Source of the DNA: Pseudomonas koreensis | GTDB taxonomy: Bacteria > Pseudomonadota > Gammaproteobacteria > Pseudomonadales > Pseudomonadaceae | NCBI RefSeq assembly: GCF_024169245.1 | Contig: NZ_JALJWP010000001.1 | Coordinates: 1,675,501 to 1,739,500, forward strand | Reading direction: 5' to 3' | Length of the DNA: 64,000 bases | Shown: positions 28,888 to 40,049 of the stretch, piece by piece | Numbering within the stretch: position 1 is the stretch's first letter | How the letters are laid out: each line of letters starts with the position of its first letter | Program-made: the position numbers and the translations under genes | The notes under the pieces: generated by a model | What the model was told of the DNA's origin: nothing | Database searches by the model: none | What the model saw: only the letters and a program-made list of their open reading frames with translations

Positions 28888-30420
28888 ATGACTGCGCTGA
28901 ACCTGATCCCCGGCCAACTGAGCCTGGCCCAACTGCGTGAAGTCTACCAGCATCCCGTCACGTTGACCCTCGACAACAGCGCCAGCGCGCAGATCGAGGC
29001 CAGCGTCGCCTGCGTCGAACAAATTCTTGCGGAGAACCGCACCGCCTACGGCATCAACACCGGTTTCGGCCTGCTGGCCTCGACGCGCATCGCCAGCGAA
29101 GACCTGGAGAACCTGCAGCGTTCGCTGGTGCTCTCGCACGCGGCCGGCGTCGGCCAGCCGATCAGCGATGACCTTGTGCGACTGATCATGGTGCTCAAGG
29201 TCAACAGCCTCAGCCGCGGTTTCTCCGGGATCCGTCGGCAGGTGATCGATGCGCTGATTGCGCTGGTCAATGCCGAGGTCTATCCGCACATTCCGCTGAA
29301 AGGTTCGGTCGGTGCGTCGGGCGATCTGGCGCCGTTGGCGCACATGTCGCTGGTGCTGCTGGGCGAGGGCAAGGCGCGCTACAAGGGCGAATGGCTTGAT
29401 GCCACTCAAGCACTGAAAGTCGCCGGCCTGACGCCGCTGACTTTAGCGGCTAAAGAAGGTCTGGCGCTGCTCAACGGTACTCAGGTTTCCACAGCGTTTG
29501 CGCTGCGTGGTTTGTTCGAAGGCGAAGACCTGTTCGCCGGTGCCTTGGCGCTGGGCAGTCTCACCGTAGAAGCCGTGCTCGGTTCGCGCTCGCCGTTCGA
29601 CGCGCGCATTCATGCCGCGCGTGGGCAGAGAGGACAGATCGATGCCGCTGCGGCCTACCGCGATCTGCTCGGTGAGCGCAGCGAAGTCTCTGCCTCGCAC
29701 CAGAACTGCGACAAGGTCCAGGATCCGTATTCGCTGCGCTGCCAGCCGCAAGTCATGGGCGCCTGCCTGACCCAGTTCCGGCAGGCCGCTGAAGTGCTGG
29801 CGGTGGAAGCCAACGCGGTGTCGGATAATCCGCTGGTATTCGCCACTGAAGGCGATGTGATTTCCGGCGGCAACTTTCACGCCGAACCGGTGGCCATGGC
29901 CGCTGACAATCTGGCTCTGGCCATCGCCGAAATCGGCTCGCTGAGCGAACGGCGCATCTCGCTGATGATGGACAAGCACATGTCGCAACTGCCGCCGTTC
30001 CTCGTCGCCAATGGCGGGGTGAACTCCGGTTTCATGATCGCCCAGGTCACCGCGGCGGCACTGGCCAGCGAGAACAAGGCCCTGGCCCATCCGCATTCGG
30101 TGGACAGCCTGCCGACTTCGGCTAACCAAGAGGACCACGTTTCCATGGCGCCCGCTGCGGGCAAGCGTCTGTGGGAAATGGCTGAAAACACTCGCGGGAT
30201 TCTTGCGGTGGAATGGCTGGCGGCGGCGCAGGGCCTGGATCTGCGCAACGGCCTGAAGACCTCGCCGAAGCTGGAACAGGCGCGGGCGATCCTGCGCAGG
30301 GAAGTGCCGTTTTATGAGAAGGACCGGTTTTTTGCGCCGGATATCAATGCGGCGACTGAATTGCTGGCTTCGCGGTGTTTGACCGAGCTGGTTTCGGTGA
30401 AGCTTTTGCCGAGCCTGTGA
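28888..30420 (+). CDS. hutH2: Histidine ammonia-lyase (catalytic histidase)
   Basis: HutH deaminates L-histidine to urocanate, the first pathway step. The ATG at 28888 has AGGAG seven bases upstream and gives 510 residues, the same as P. putida HutH. The MIO triad is intact in [15 protein letters not shown] (A143-S144-G145). The other active-site residues are also present: Y54, H84, N196 (LLNGT), Y281 and R284 (QDPYSLR), F330 (GGNFH) and E415 (NQEDH). Thus this copy, not its upstream paralogue, supplies the activity. A REP doublet follows before hutI. Confidence 0.98.
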   Translation: MTALNLIPGQLSLAQLREVYQHPVTLTLDNSASAQIEASVACVEQILAENRTAYGINTGFGLLASTRIASEDLENLQRSLVLSHAAGVGQPISDDLVRLIMVLKVNSLSRGFSGIRRQVIDALIALVNAEVYPHIPLKGSVGASGDLAPLAHMSLVLLGEGKARYKGEWLDATQALKVAGLTPLTLAAKEGLALLNGTQVSTAFALRGLFEGEDLFAGALALGSLTVEAVLGSRSPFDARIHAARGQRGQIDAAAAYRDLLGERSEVSASHQNCDKVQDPYSLRCQPQVMGACLTQFRQAAEVLAVEANAVSDNPLVFATEGDVISGGNFHAEPVAMAADNLALAIAEIGSLSERRISLMMDKHMSQLPPFLVANGGVNSGFMIAQVTAAALASENKALAHPHSVDSLPTSANQEDHVSMAPAAGKRLWEMAENTRGILAVEWLAAAQGLDLRNGLKTSPKLEQARAILRREVPFYEKDRFFAPDINAATELLASRCLTELVSVKLLPSL

Positions 30421-30427
30421 TGGCCTC

Positions 30428-30492
30428 TTCGCGAGCAGGCTCGCTCCCACAGGGGAACGCTATTCAACTGTGGGAGCGAGCCTGCTCGCGAA
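30428..30492. repeat. REP doublet (type 1, short spacing)
   Basis: TTCGCGAGCAGGCTCGCTCC and its inverted copy fill most of the 100-base gap between hutH2 and hutI, inside the presumed operon. Confidence 0.93.
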
Positions 30493-30520
30493 TCGATTTT
30501 GAACAAGACGAGGAACCGGG

Positions 30521-31726
30521 ATGAAAACCCTCTGGCAACACTGCCACGTCGCAACCATGGCCAACGGCGCCTATTCGATCATCGAGGATGCCGCGATCGT
30601 GACGTCCGGCACGCTGATCGAGTGGATCGGCCCGCGCACTCAACTGCCGTCCGGCGAATACCCGGCGGTCAATGACCTGCAAGGTGCGTGGGTCACGCCC
30701 GGGCTGATCGACTGTCACACCCACACCGTGTTCGGCGGCAACCGCAGCGGCGAGTTCGAGCAGCGTCTGCAAGGCGTCAGCTACGCCGAGATCGCCGCGC
30801 AGGGCGGGGGCATCGCCAGCACCGTGCGCGCCACGCGCGAAGCCACTGAAGACGAGCTGTTCGCCAGCGCCGCCAAGCGCTTGAAAAGCCTGATGCGCGA
30901 CGGCGTGACCACGGTGGAAATGAAATCCGGCTACGGCCTCGATCTGGCCAACGAGCGCAAGCTTCTGCGGGTCATCCGGCGCCTGGCCGAAGAACTGCCG
31001 ATCAGCGTACGCAGCACTTGCCTGGCGGCGCACGCGTTGCCGCCGGAGTACAAGGATCGCGCCGACGATTACATCGATCTGGTCTGCAGCGAGATGCTCC
31101 CGGCCCTCGCTGCTGAAGGTCTGGTGGATGCCGTGGATGCGTTCTGCGAATACCTGGCGTTCTCGCCGGAGCAGGTCGAGCGGGTGTTCGTTGCCGCGCA
31201 ACAACTCGGTCTACCGGTAAAACTGCACGCCGAACAATTGTCTTCGCTGCACGGCTCGAGCCTTGCCGCGCGCTATAAAGCCTTGTCCGCCGATCATCTG
31301 GAATTCATGGACGAGGACGACGCCATCGCCATGGCTGCATCCGACACTGTCGCGGTGCTGCTGCCGGGCGCGTTCTATTTTCTGCGTGAAACTCAATTAC
31401 CGCCAATGGATGCACTGCGCAAACACAAGGTGAAGATCGCCATCGCCAGTGACCTCAACCCCGGCACCTCGCCGGCGCTGTCGTTGCGCCTGATGTTGAA
31501 CATGGCCTGCACCTGTTTTCGCATGACTCCGGAAGAAGCCCTGGCCGGGGCAACCCTTCATGCCGCGCAGGCATTGGGCATGGCTGACACCCGCGGCTCG
31601 CTGGAGGTCGGCAAGGTCGCCGACTTTGTCGCATGGGACATCGAGCGTCCGGCGGATCTGGCCTATTGGCTCGGGGGCGATCTGGACAAGCGCGTCGTGC
31701 GTCACGGCGTTGAATCGAATTTCTAG
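30521..31726 (+). CDS. hutI: Imidazolonepropionase
   Basis: HutI hydrolyses 4-imidazolone-5-propionate to N-formiminoglutamate. The protein has 401 residues of the amidohydrolase superfamily. Metal ligands are in [28 protein letters not shown] carries the substrate-loop Tyr; KLHAEQLSS and [12 protein letters not shown] hold further His ligands, and [11 protein letters not shown] the Asp. GACGAGG lies upstream of the ATG. hutG starts 11 bases after the stop. Confidence 0.98.
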   Translation: MKTLWQHCHVATMANGAYSIIEDAAIVTSGTLIEWIGPRTQLPSGEYPAVNDLQGAWVTPGLIDCHTHTVFGGNRSGEFEQRLQGVSYAEIAAQGGGIASTVRATREATEDELFASAAKRLKSLMRDGVTTVEMKSGYGLDLANERKLLRVIRRLAEELPISVRSTCLAAHALPPEYKDRADDYIDLVCSEMLPALAAEGLVDAVDAFCEYLAFSPEQVERVFVAAQQLGLPVKLHAEQLSSLHGSSLAARYKALSADHLEFMDEDDAIAMAASDTVAVLLPGAFYFLRETQLPPMDALRKHKVKIAIASDLNPGTSPALSLRLMLNMACTCFRMTPEEALAGATLHAAQALGMADTRGSLEVGKVADFVAWDIERPADLAYWLGGDLDKRVVRHGVESNF

Positions 31727-31736
31727 GAGGGCGGTT

Positions 31737-32540
31737 GTGAATAAGGTTCTGAATTTCAAACAAGGCCGCGTGCCGCTGCTGATCAGCATGCCCCACGCCG
31801 GCGTGCGTCTGACCCCGGCGGTCGAAGCCGGGTTGATCCCCGCCGCGAAGAGTTTGCCGGACACCGACTGGCATATCCCGCAGCTCTACGATTTTGCCGA
31901 GGAACTGGGCGCCAGCACCCTGGCTGCCGAGTATTCGCGTTTCGTCATCGACCTCAACCGGCCGTCCGACGACAAGCCGTTGTATGCCGGGGCGACCACC
32001 GGTTTATATCCGGCGACCTTGTTCGACGGCATTGCGTTGTTCCGCGAAGGGCATGAGCCTTCGAGAGAAGAACGTGCAACTTACCTGGAGCAGGTCTGGA
32101 CGCCGTACCATCGCACGCTGCAGGAAGAGCTGGCGCGATTGAAAGCCGAATTCGGCTACGCGCTGCTGTTCGACGCGCACTCGATCCGCTCGATCATCCC
32201 GCACCTGTTCGACGGCAAACTGCCGGATTTCAATCTCGGCACGTTCAATGGCGCCAGTTGTGATCCGCAACTCGCTACGCAGCTGGAAACGATCTGCGCG
32301 CGGCACGAGCAGTTCACTCATGTGCTCAACGGTCGCTTCAAGGGCGGGCACATCACCCGCCAGTACGGCGACCCGGCGCAGAACATCCACGCGGTGCAGT
32401 TGGAATTGTGCCAGTCCACCTACATGGAAGAGTTCGAACCGTTCCGCTACCGCGCCGACCTGGCCGAACCGACGCGGGTGGTGCTCCGGGAATTGCTGCA
32501 GGGACTGCTCGCTTGGGGTGAAAAACATTACTGCAAATAA
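31737..32540 (+). CDS. hutG: N-formylglutamate deformylase
   Basis: HutG releases formate from N-formyl-L-glutamate to give glutamate, completing the pathway opened by HutF. The GTG at 31737 has AGGAGGG six bases upstream and gives 267 residues, starting with the family-like VNKVLNFKQGRVPLLISMPHAGV. FVIDLNRPSDD, LLFDAHSIRS and LNGRFKGGHITRQYGDP are characteristic of the zinc-dependent FGase family. hutI and hutG are clearly co-transcribed. A REP doublet follows. Confidence 0.96.
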   Translation: MNKVLNFKQGRVPLLISMPHAGVRLTPAVEAGLIPAAKSLPDTDWHIPQLYDFAEELGASTLAAEYSRFVIDLNRPSDDKPLYAGATTGLYPATLFDGIALFREGHEPSREERATYLEQVWTPYHRTLQEELARLKAEFGYALLFDAHSIRSIIPHLFDGKLPDFNLGTFNGASCDPQLATQLETICARHEQFTHVLNGRFKGGHITRQYGDPAQNIHAVQLELCQSTYMEEFEPFRYRADLAEPTRVVLRELLQGLLAWGEKHYCK

Positions 32541-32552
32541 CACCACCATCCC

Positions 32553-32643
32553 CTGTGGGAGCGAGCTTGCTCGCGAAGGCGTCGTGTCAGTCGACATCAA
32601 ATTCGACTGGTCTGCCGTTTTCGCGAGCAAGCTCGCTCCCACA
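32553..32643. repeat. REP doublet (type 1, TTGCTCG variant)
   Basis: TGTGGGAGCGAGCTTGCTCG and its inverted copy mark the end of the hut locus. The remaining gap to pip (32644-32775) holds ordinary sequence with a presumed pip promoter; no clear box was seen. Confidence 0.93.
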
Positions 32644-32775
32644 AGGTTTGCATGCAGCAGATAAATTGCGTCAACGAGCGAGCATGCTCATTGACGCAAA
32701 TCGGGTTTATGATGCCCAACGGCAGAATAATTCGAGTCCCCCCAGGGATGACCTCGACCCCTTACGGAGCGCGCA

Positions 32776-33747
32776 ATGCAGACTTTGTTTCCGCAGATCA
32801 AACCTCACGCCCGGCACGATCTGGCTGTCGATGACACCCATACGCTGTACGTCGATGAAAGCGGCTCGCCGGAGGGTTTGCCGGTGGTGTTCATCCACGG
32901 TGGCCCCGGCGCCGGTTGCGACGCCCAGAGCCGGCGCTATTTCGATCCGAATCTGTATCGCATCGTCACGTTCGACCAGCGCGGATGCGGTCGCTCCACC
33001 CCGCACGCCAGCCTGGAAAACAACACCACCTGGGATCTGGTCGAGGATCTCGAGCGCATCCGCAAACATCTGGGTATCGAAAAATGGGTGCTGTTCGGCG
33101 GCTCCTGGGGTTCTACCCTGGCGCTGGCCTACGCGCAAACCCATCCGGAGCGGGTCCACGGTCTGATTCTGCGCGGGATCTTTCTCTGCCGACCGCAGGA
33201 AATCGAATGGTTCTATCAGGCCGGCGCCAGCCGTCTGTTTCCCGATTACTGGCAGGACTACATCGCGCCGATCCCGCTGGACGAGCGCGACGACCTGCTC
33301 AGCGCTTTCCACAAACGCCTGATCGGCAACGACCAGATCGCCCAGATGCATGCGGCCAAGGCGTGGTCGACCTGGGAAGGGCGCACCGCGACCCTGCGGC
33401 CGAACCCGCTGGTGGTTGATCGCTTCTCCGAGCCGCAGCGCGCGCTGTCGATTGCGCGGATCGAATGCCATTACTTCACCAACAACGCCTTCCTTGAGCC
33501 GAACCAGCTGATCCGCGACATGGGCAAGATCGCCCACTTGCCCGGCGTGATCATTCACGGTCGCTACGACGTGATCTGCCCGCTCGACAATGCCTGGGAG
33601 TTGCACCAGGCCTGGCCGAACAGCGAATTGCAGGTGATCCGTGACGCCGGTCATGCCGCGTCCGAGCCGGGTATCACCGATGCACTGGTGCGCGCTGCGA
33701 GCAAAATGGCTCAGCGCCTGCTCGATCTGCCGCTCGAAGAAGCATGA
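32776..33747 (+). CDS. pip: Proline iminopeptidase
   Basis: This 323-residue alpha/beta hydrolase of peptidase family S33 removes N-terminal proline from peptides. The oxyanion and nucleophile elbow are [10 protein letters not shown] and [20 protein letters not shown] (Ser in GGSWGS). [20 protein letters not shown] (Asp) and [10 protein letters not shown] (His) complete the triad. The stop overlaps the dtd start by four bases (ATGA), so the two are coupled. Length and motifs match the family closely. Confidence 0.96.
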   Translation: MQTLFPQIKPHARHDLAVDDTHTLYVDESGSPEGLPVVFIHGGPGAGCDAQSRRYFDPNLYRIVTFDQRGCGRSTPHASLENNTTWDLVEDLERIRKHLGIEKWVLFGGSWGSTLALAYAQTHPERVHGLILRGIFLCRPQEIEWFYQAGASRLFPDYWQDYIAPIPLDERDDLLSAFHKRLIGNDQIAQMHAAKAWSTWEGRTATLRPNPLVVDRFSEPQRALSIARIECHYFTNNAFLEPNQLIRDMGKIAHLPGVIIHGRYDVICPLDNAWELHQAWPNSELQVIRDAGHAASEPGITDALVRAASKMAQRLLDLPLEEA

Positions 33748-34181
33748 AGGCGCTGTTGCAGCGCGTACGCGGTGCGCGGGTCGAGGTCGCTGGCGAGGTG
33801 GTCGGCGCGGTCGATCAAGGTTTGCTCGTGCTGGTGGCGGTAGAACCCGACGACACGCGTGCCAGCGCCGACAAACTTCTGCATAAGCTGCTTAACTATC
33901 GGGTATTCAGTGACGCCGAAGGCAAGATGAATCTGTCCTTGGCGGATGTGGGCGGCGGGTTGCTGCTGGTCTCGCAGTTCACCCTCGCCGCCGACACCAA
34001 AAGCGGCCTGCGCCCGAGCTTTTCCACGGCCGCACCGCCGGCACTGGGTGAGGAATTGTTCGACTATTTATTGAGCGGGGCGAAACAGGTGCATGGCACT
34101 GTGGCATCAGGTAGATTCGGCGCCGATATGCAGGTGCACCTGGTCAACGATGGCCCGGTTACCTTTTTGTTACAGACCTGA
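33744..34181 (+). CDS. dtd: D-aminoacyl-tRNA deacylase
   Basis: Dtd is a 145-residue editing enzyme that hydrolyses D-aminoacyl-tRNA and mischarged Gly-tRNA(Ala). Key motifs are the N-terminal [36 protein letters not shown] (conserved SQFTL active-site strand) and the C-terminal [11 protein letters not shown] (Gly-cisPro). It is translationally coupled to pip. The 275-base gap that follows (34182-34456) carries no gene; it must hold the opgGH promoter, but I could not settle on boxes. Confidence 0.97.
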   Translation: MKALLQRVRGARVEVAGEVVGAVDQGLLVLVAVEPDDTRASADKLLHKLLNYRVFSDAEGKMNLSLADVGGGLLLVSQFTLAADTKSGLRPSFSTAAPPALGEELFDYLLSGAKQVHGTVASGRFGADMQVHLVNDGPVTFLLQT

Positions 34182-34456
34182 CGGTGCCTGAAACATCTTT
34201 TTCGGACGTTTCGCCTGTTTTTAGGCTGTTTTCGCGATAAATACTTTGTTACCCCTGATGCGTTGTCATCCGGGCTACTAGATAATCGCGCGCTGCGGGG
34301 ATCGACATTCGTTGATCCGTTTTGACTTAGGTAGAGACTTGTCTGGATCCGATTGGGGAATCATTTTGCCCCGGCGGAGTCGGAACAATGCTCGCCAACC
34401 TGGCATAAAGATAGCTGGCCGTTGGTTTATTGATCTGTTTTCGGCGAGGGTTGCTC

Positions 34457-36268
34457 GTGATTGTTAGTCCCTGTAATGCAGCAAAAATGTCTGCCAAACG
34501 CATGCGAAGTGCTCTGGTAGCGGGTTCGGCGCTCCTGTGCCTGCTCAGCGCCGGTCAGCTTTGGGCGTTCAATCTTGACGACGTATCGGCCAAGGCCAAA
34601 GAGCTGGCCGGGCAGAAGTTCGAAGCCCCGCGCAGCAACCTGCCGAACGAATTCCGCGAAATGAAGTTCGCGGACTACCAGAAGATCCGCTTCCTCACCG
34701 AAAAGGCTGAGTGGGCCGATCAGAAGACGCCGTTCAAGCTCTCCTTCTATCACCAGGGTATGCACTTCGATACGCCGGTGAAAATCAACGAAATCACCGC
34801 GAACACCGTCTCCGAGATCAAATACGATCCGAGCCGCTTCGATTTCGGCGACCTGAAATTCGATCCGAAAGCCACCGAACAACTGGGCTACGCCGGTTTC
34901 CGTGTGCTGTACCCGATCAACAAGGCCGACAAGCAAGACGAGATCATGACCATGCTCGGCGCGAGTTACTTCCGCGTCGTCGGCAAGGGCCACACCTATG
35001 GTCTGTCGGCCCGTGGTCTGGCGATCGATACCGCGCTGCCGTCGGGTGAAGAATTCCCGCGTTTCCGCGAGTTCTGGATCCAGCAGCCGAAGCCCGGCGA
35101 CAAGCACCTGGTGATCTTCGCCCTGCTCGATTCGCCGCGCGCCACCGGTGCCTATCGGCTGATCCTGCGTCCGGGCAGCGACACCATCGTCGACGTCAAG
35201 GCGCAGATGTTCCTGCGTGACAAGGTCGGCAAACTGGGCATCGCGCCGCTGACCAGCATGTTCCTGTTCGGCGCCAACCAGCCGTCGAAAGTCCTCAACT
35301 ACCGTCGTGAACTGCACGACTCCAGCGGTCTGTCGATCCATGCCGGCAACGGCGAGTGGATCTGGCGTCCGCTGAACAACCCTAAACATCTGGCCGTGAG
35401 CAACTTCAGCGTCGAGAACCCGCGTGGTTTCGGCCTGCTGCAGCGTGGCCGCGACTTCAGCCACTACGAAGACCTCGACGATCGATACGACAAGCGCCCA
35501 AGCGCCTGGATCGAGCCGAAGGGCGAGTGGGGCAAGGGCACCGTCGATCTGGTAGAGATTCCGACCGCTGACGAAACCAACGACAACATCGTTGCGTTCT
35601 GGAGCCCGGAAAAAATGCCTGAGCCGGGCCAGCCGCTGGACTTCGCCTATCGCATGCACTGGACCATGGACGAAGCAGCAATCCACGCGCCGGACAGCGC
35701 CTGGGTGGCGCAGACCCTGCGTTCGACCGGTGACGTCAAGCAATCGAACCTGATCCGTCAGCCGGATGGCAGCGTTGCCTATCTGGTCGACTTCGAAGGC
35801 CCGTCGCTGGCGGCCCTGACGCCGGACGCCGACGTGCGCAGTCAGGTCAGCGTCGGCGACAACGCCGAACTGGTCGAGAACAGCGTGCGCTACAACCCGG
35901 AAACCAAGGGCTGGCGCTTGACCCTGCGAATGAAGATCAAGGACGCCAGCAAGGCGACCGAGATGCGCGCCGCACTGGTTCAGCCGGTGGTCACCGCGGA
36001 TCTGGCCAAATCGGTGCCGGCTTCCAACTCGTCGGTCGCCAAGGCTGACAAGGTTGCCGCCAAGCAACAGGAGAAACTCGACAAGGAAGCGAAGGCCGCC
36101 GAAGCCAAACAGGCTGAAGCCAAGCCGGCAGCCGATGCCAAGGACAAGGCCAACAAAGACGCCAAGCAGCCAGTCGCTGCCGACGCGGCCCCAGCCACAC
36201 CGGAATCGGCGCCGACTGAAGAAGTCCTGACCGAGACCTGGAGCTATCAGTTGCCTGCCGATGAGTAA
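34457..36268 (+). CDS. opgG: Periplasmic glucan biosynthesis protein OpgG
   Basis: OpgG is a periplasmic protein needed to make branched osmoregulated periplasmic glucans. The GTG at 34457 with GAGG about eight bases upstream gives 603 residues. A signal peptide with an extended n-region ([20 protein letters not shown]) is cleaved near QLWA, before [10 protein letters not shown]. The OpgG beta-sandwich contains [20 protein letters not shown] and [21 protein letters not shown]. An unusual Lys/Ala-rich tail covers about residues 515-590, ahead of the terminal [11 protein letters not shown]. It overlaps opgH by eight bases. Confidence 0.96.
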   Translation: MIVSPCNAAKMSAKRMRSALVAGSALLCLLSAGQLWAFNLDDVSAKAKELAGQKFEAPRSNLPNEFREMKFADYQKIRFLTEKAEWADQKTPFKLSFYHQGMHFDTPVKINEITANTVSEIKYDPSRFDFGDLKFDPKATEQLGYAGFRVLYPINKADKQDEIMTMLGASYFRVVGKGHTYGLSARGLAIDTALPSGEEFPRFREFWIQQPKPGDKHLVIFALLDSPRATGAYRLILRPGSDTIVDVKAQMFLRDKVGKLGIAPLTSMFLFGANQPSKVLNYRRELHDSSGLSIHAGNGEWIWRPLNNPKHLAVSNFSVENPRGFGLLQRGRDFSHYEDLDDRYDKRPSAWIEPKGEWGKGTVDLVEIPTADETNDNIVAFWSPEKMPEPGQPLDFAYRMHWTMDEAAIHAPDSAWVAQTLRSTGDVKQSNLIRQPDGSVAYLVDFEGPSLAALTPDADVRSQVSVGDNAELVENSVRYNPETKGWRLTLRMKIKDASKATEMRAALVQPVVTADLAKSVPASNSSVAKADKVAAKQQEKLDKEAKAAEAKQAEAKPAADAKDKANKDAKQPVAADAAPATPESAPTEEVLTETWSYQLPADE

Positions 36269-38831
36269 CTCACACGTACAGCCAGAGACTCTGTCCGAGT
36301 ATCTGGCGCATCTGCCGATGACCGACGAGCAACGCGCGGAACTCGCGGGTTGCCAGTCGTTCAGCGAGCTGCATGAACGCCTGTCGTCCTCGACATTCGA
36401 CGCCCCTGCCGAAGCCGCCCAGGCTTCGGTGGGCAAGCGCCTGACCCTGAGCACTGCCGAAGAACTGGCCGAAGCGGAAATGCTGGTGCTCGACTCCAGC
36501 GGTCGGGTCAGCCTCAAGGCGACCCCGCCGATCCGCCGTACCAAGGTCGTGCCGGAGCCGTGGCGCACCAACATTCTGGTGCGTGGCTGGCGCCGTATGA
36601 CCGGGCGCACCAACCCGCCGCAACCACCGAAGGACGCCAACGTCCTGCCGGCCGCGCGCTGGCGCACCGTCGGTTCGATCCGTCGCTACATCCTGTTGCT
36701 GCTGATGCTCGGCCAGACCATCGTCGCCGGCTGGTACATGAAGGGCATCATGCCTTACCAGGGCTGGTCGTTCGTCGATCTCGATGAAGTCCTGCATCAA
36801 CCGCTGCTGCAAACCGCTACGCAAGTGCTGCCGTATGCGCTGCAAACCAGCATCCTGATTCTGTTCGGGATTCTGTTCTGCTGGGTGTCCGCCGGTTTCT
36901 GGACCGCGCTGATGGGCTTCCTCGAGTTGCTCACCGGTCACGATAAATACCGTATTTCCGGGAAAAGCGCCGGTAACGAGCCGATTCCGAAAGATGCGCG
37001 TACTGCGCTGGTGATGCCAATCTGCAACGAAGACGTGCCGCGTGTATTCGCCGGTCTGCGTGCGACGTTTGAATCGGTCGCCGCGACCGGTGATCTGGAT
37101 CGCTTCGACTTTTTCGTCCTCAGCGACAGTAACGACACCGATATCTGCGTCGCCGAACAGCAGGCCTGGCTGGACGTCTGCCGCGAAGCCAAGGGCTTCG
37201 GCAAGATCTTCTATCGCCGCCGTCGCCGTCGTGTGAAGCGCAAGAGCGGCAACCTCGACGACTTCTGCCGTCGTTGGGGCGGTGACTACAAGTACATGGT
37301 CGTGCTCGACGCCGACTCGGTGATGAGCGGCGAATGCCTGACCAGTCTGGTGCGCCTGATGGAAGCCACGCCGGACGCCGGGATCATCCAGACCGCGCCG
37401 CGTGCGTCGGGCATGGACACCCTGTATGCGCGCATGCAGCAGTTCGCTACCCGTGTGTATGGCCCGCTGTTCACTGCCGGCCTGCACTTCTGGCAGTTGG
37501 GTGAATCCCACTATTGGGGTCACAACGCGATCATTCGCATGAAGCCGTTCATCGACCACTGCGCCCTGGCGCCGTTGCCGGGCAAGGGCGCGTTCTCCGG
37601 TGCGATCCTTTCCCACGACTTCGTTGAAGCTGCGCTAATGCGCCGTGCCGGTTGGGGCGTGTGGATTGCCTACGATCTGCCGGGCAGCTACGAAGAACTA
37701 CCGCCGAACCTGCTCGATGAGCTCAAGCGTGACCGTCGCTGGTGCCACGGCAACCTGATGAACTTCCGCCTGTTCCTGGTCAAGGGCATGCACCCGGTAC
37801 ACCGTGCGGTGTTCCTGACCGGCGTGATGTCCTACCTGTCGGCGCCGTTGTGGTTCTTCTTCCTCGTGTTGTCGACTGCGCTGCTGGCGGTGAACACGTT
37901 GATGGAGCCGCAATACTTCCTCGAACCGCGCCAGCTCTATCCGCTGTGGCCTCAATGGCACCCGGACAAAGCCATTGCGCTGTTCTCGACGACCATCGTG
38001 CTGCTGTTCCTGCCGAAGCTGTTGAGCATCATCCTGATCTGGGCCAAGGGCGCGAAAGAGTTCGGCGGCAAGTTCAAGGTGACCTTGTCGATGCTGCTGG
38101 AGATGTTGTTCTCCATGCTGCTGGCGCCGGTGCGGATGATTTTCCACACCCGCTTCGTCCTCGCCGCGTTCCTCGGCTGGGCCGCGACCTGGAACTCGCC
38201 GCAGCGTGACGACGACTCGACGCCGTGGAGCGAAGCGGTCAAGCGCCATGGTCCGCAGACATTGCTGGGCTTCTTCTGGGCGCTGCTGGTGATCTGGCTG
38301 AACCCGAGCTTCTTGTGGTGGCTGGTGCCGATCGTCGGTTCGCTGATGCTGTCGATCCCGGTGTCGGTGATCTCCAGCCGCGTCGGTCTGGGCCTGAAGT
38401 CCCGTGACGAGAGCCTGTTCCTCATTCCTGAGGAATACAATCCGCCACAGGCGCTGCTGGCGACCGATCAGTACACCCACGAGAACCGTTATCACGCCCT
38501 CAACGACGGCTTCGTCCGCGCCGTGGTCGACCCGCAGCAGAACGCCCTGGCGTGCTCGCTGGCGACTTCGCGTCACGGTCACGCCGAGCCGATCGAGTGG
38601 CTACGTCAGGAGCGCGTGCGTCACGCGATCAAGGTCGGCCCGTCCGGGCTGAACAACCATGATCGCCTGCAACTGCTCAGCGACCCTGTTGCACTGGCAC
38701 GCCTGCATGAGCAGGTCTGGGCCGAAGGTCTCGCCGAGTGGCTGGACGCCTGGCGCGCCTCGGTGAAAGCCGATCCGCATGCGCCGTTGCTGCCGTTGCG
38801 ACCGGTGAGCCTGCAGGCTCAGCCGGCCTGA
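36261..38831 (+). CDS. opgH: Glucans biosynthesis glucosyltransferase OpgH
   Basis: This 856-residue inner-membrane GT2 enzyme forms the beta-1,2-glucan backbone from UDP-glucose. The cytosolic N-terminus of about 140 residues leads to the first helices ([18 protein letters not shown]). The catalytic domain carries [17 protein letters not shown], the DxD in [11 protein letters not shown], and the processive motif [12 protein letters not shown]. Further helices follow in the C-terminal half. It overlaps opgG by eight bases and is followed by a terminator, so opgGH is a two-gene operon. Confidence 0.97.
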   Translation: MSNSHVQPETLSEYLAHLPMTDEQRAELAGCQSFSELHERLSSSTFDAPAEAAQASVGKRLTLSTAEELAEAEMLVLDSSGRVSLKATPPIRRTKVVPEPWRTNILVRGWRRMTGRTNPPQPPKDANVLPAARWRTVGSIRRYILLLLMLGQTIVAGWYMKGIMPYQGWSFVDLDEVLHQPLLQTATQVLPYALQTSILILFGILFCWVSAGFWTALMGFLELLTGHDKYRISGKSAGNEPIPKDARTALVMPICNEDVPRVFAGLRATFESVAATGDLDRFDFFVLSDSNDTDICVAEQQAWLDVCREAKGFGKIFYRRRRRRVKRKSGNLDDFCRRWGGDYKYMVVLDADSVMSGECLTSLVRLMEATPDAGIIQTAPRASGMDTLYARMQQFATRVYGPLFTAGLHFWQLGESHYWGHNAIIRMKPFIDHCALAPLPGKGAFSGAILSHDFVEAALMRRAGWGVWIAYDLPGSYEELPPNLLDELKRDRRWCHGNLMNFRLFLVKGMHPVHRAVFLTGVMSYLSAPLWFFFLVLSTALLAVNTLMEPQYFLEPRQLYPLWPQWHPDKAIALFSTTIVLLFLPKLLSIILIWAKGAKEFGGKFKVTLSMLLEMLFSMLLAPVRMIFHTRFVLAAFLGWAATWNSPQRDDDSTPWSEAVKRHGPQTLLGFFWALLVIWLNPSFLWWLVPIVGSLMLSIPVSVISSRVGLGLKSRDESLFLIPEEYNPPQALLATDQYTHENRYHALNDGFVRAVVDPQQNALACSLATSRHGHAEPIEWLRQERVRHAIKVGPSGLNNHDRLQLLSDPVALARLHEQVWAEGLAEWLDAWRASVKADPHAPLLPLRPVSLQAQPA

Positions 38832-38838
38832 TGAAATT

Positions 38839-38864
38839 GCCCCGCGAATGCGGGGCTTTTTTTT
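38839..38864 (+). terminator. Rho-independent terminator of opgGH
   Basis: GCCCCGC and GCGGGGC form a 7-bp stem with a GAAT loop, followed by eight T residues, seven bases after the opgH stop. Confidence 0.96.
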
Positions 38865-38940
38865 AAAGATCGCAGCCTTCGGCAGCTCCTACAGGGTGTA
38901 CATCGATCCTGTGTAGGAGCTGCCGAAGGCTGCGATCTTT
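38865..38940. repeat. REP doublet (type 2)
   Basis: AAAGATCGCAGCCTTCGGCA and its inverted copy abut directly on the T-tract of the opgGH terminator. Confidence 0.93.
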
Positions 38941-39097
38941 GCTTGTACGGCCTGACCCATCACAACAATTGCCGGCAAAAAGCCTTGTGCTAATGAACGA
39001 GTGCGTTAGCATCCGTCTCCGAATTGGCGCACCCGGGCTTTTTGCCTGTAACTGTTGGTTTTCGCGCCGCACACGCAATGGTTTTGGGGACTTGAAG

Positions 39098-39895
39098 ATG
39101 AAGAAGTATCTGTCGATGCTGCTGGTCGGCGTCACGGCACTGGTTGCAGTCAATGCGGCGCAGGCCGGCGCTATCGATGAAGCGGTAAAGCGCGGCTCGC
39201 TGAAAGTCGGCATGGACCCGACCTACATGCCGTTCGAGATGACCAACAAACGTGGCGAAATCATCGGTTTCGAAGTCGATATCCTCAAGGCCATGACCAA
39301 GGCCATGGGCGTCAAGCTCGAGCTGGTCTCGACCGGTTACGACGGCATCATCCCGGCGCTGATGACCGACAAGTTCGACATGATCGGCAGCGGTATGACC
39401 CTCACCCAGGAGCGCAATCTGCGCCTGAACTTCAGCGATCCGTTCATCGTCGTCGGCCAGACCCTGCTGATCCGCAAGGAGCTGGAAGGCACCATCAAGT
39501 CCTACAAAGACCTGAACACGGCTGACTACCGCATCACCTCCAAGCTCGGCACCACCGGCGAAATGGTCGCCAGGAAGCTGATCTCCAAAGCCAAGTACCA
39601 CGGCTACGACAACGAGCAGGAAGCCGTGCTCGACGTGGTCAATGGCAAGGCTGACGCCTTTATCTACGACGCGCCGTACAACGTCGTTGCGCTGAACAAG
39701 GTCGGCGCCGGCAAACTGGTGTTTCTCGACAAGCCGTTCACCTACGAGCCGCTGGCCTTCGGTCTGAAGAAGGGCGATTACGATAGCCTTAACTTCATCA
39801 ACAACTTCCTGCACCAGATCCACGAAGACGGCACCTACGATCGCATCCATGACAAGTGGTTCAAGAGCACCGAGTGGCTCAAGGACATGGAATAA
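39098..39895 (+). CDS. Polar amino-acid ABC transporter, substrate-binding protein
   Basis: This 265-residue periplasmic binding protein belongs to solute-binding family 3. A Sec signal peptide (MKKYLSMLLVGVTALVAVNA, cleavage near AAQA) is followed by the family pattern LKVGMDPTYMPFEM, GEIIGFEVDILKAM, YDGIIPALMTDKFDMIGSGM and DAFIYDAPYNVVAL. The ATG at 39098 is preceded by GGGGA; the open frame upstream is not family-like. The ligand cannot be read from sequence. The permease and ATPase genes follow beyond a REP doublet, consistent with higher expression of the binding protein. Confidence 0.92.
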   Translation: MKKYLSMLLVGVTALVAVNAAQAGAIDEAVKRGSLKVGMDPTYMPFEMTNKRGEIIGFEVDILKAMTKAMGVKLELVSTGYDGIIPALMTDKFDMIGSGMTLTQERNLRLNFSDPFIVVGQTLLIRKELEGTIKSYKDLNTADYRITSKLGTTGEMVARKLISKAKYHGYDNEQEAVLDVVNGKADAFIYDAPYNVVALNKVGAGKLVFLDKPFTYEPLAFGLKKGDYDSLNFINNFLHQIHEDGTYDRIHDKWFKSTEWLKDME

Positions 39896-39922
39896 GCCCG
39901 GTCTGCCAGACCGAGTCGCCCC

Positions 39923-40012
39923 ATTCGCGAGCAAGCTCGCTCCCACAGTGATTCAGGTGAACACACATTTTGTGTCAGACGCTGGACCTGTGGGAGCGAG
40001 CTTGCTCGCGAA
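39923..40012. repeat. REP doublet (type 1, TTGCTCG variant) inside an ABC operon
   Basis: TTCGCGAGCAAGCTCGCTCC and its inverted copy lie between the binding-protein gene and the permease gene. Confidence 0.93.
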
Positions 40013-40049
40013 AAGACCCTGAAGGGCAACACAAATCCCGGAACCTGCA

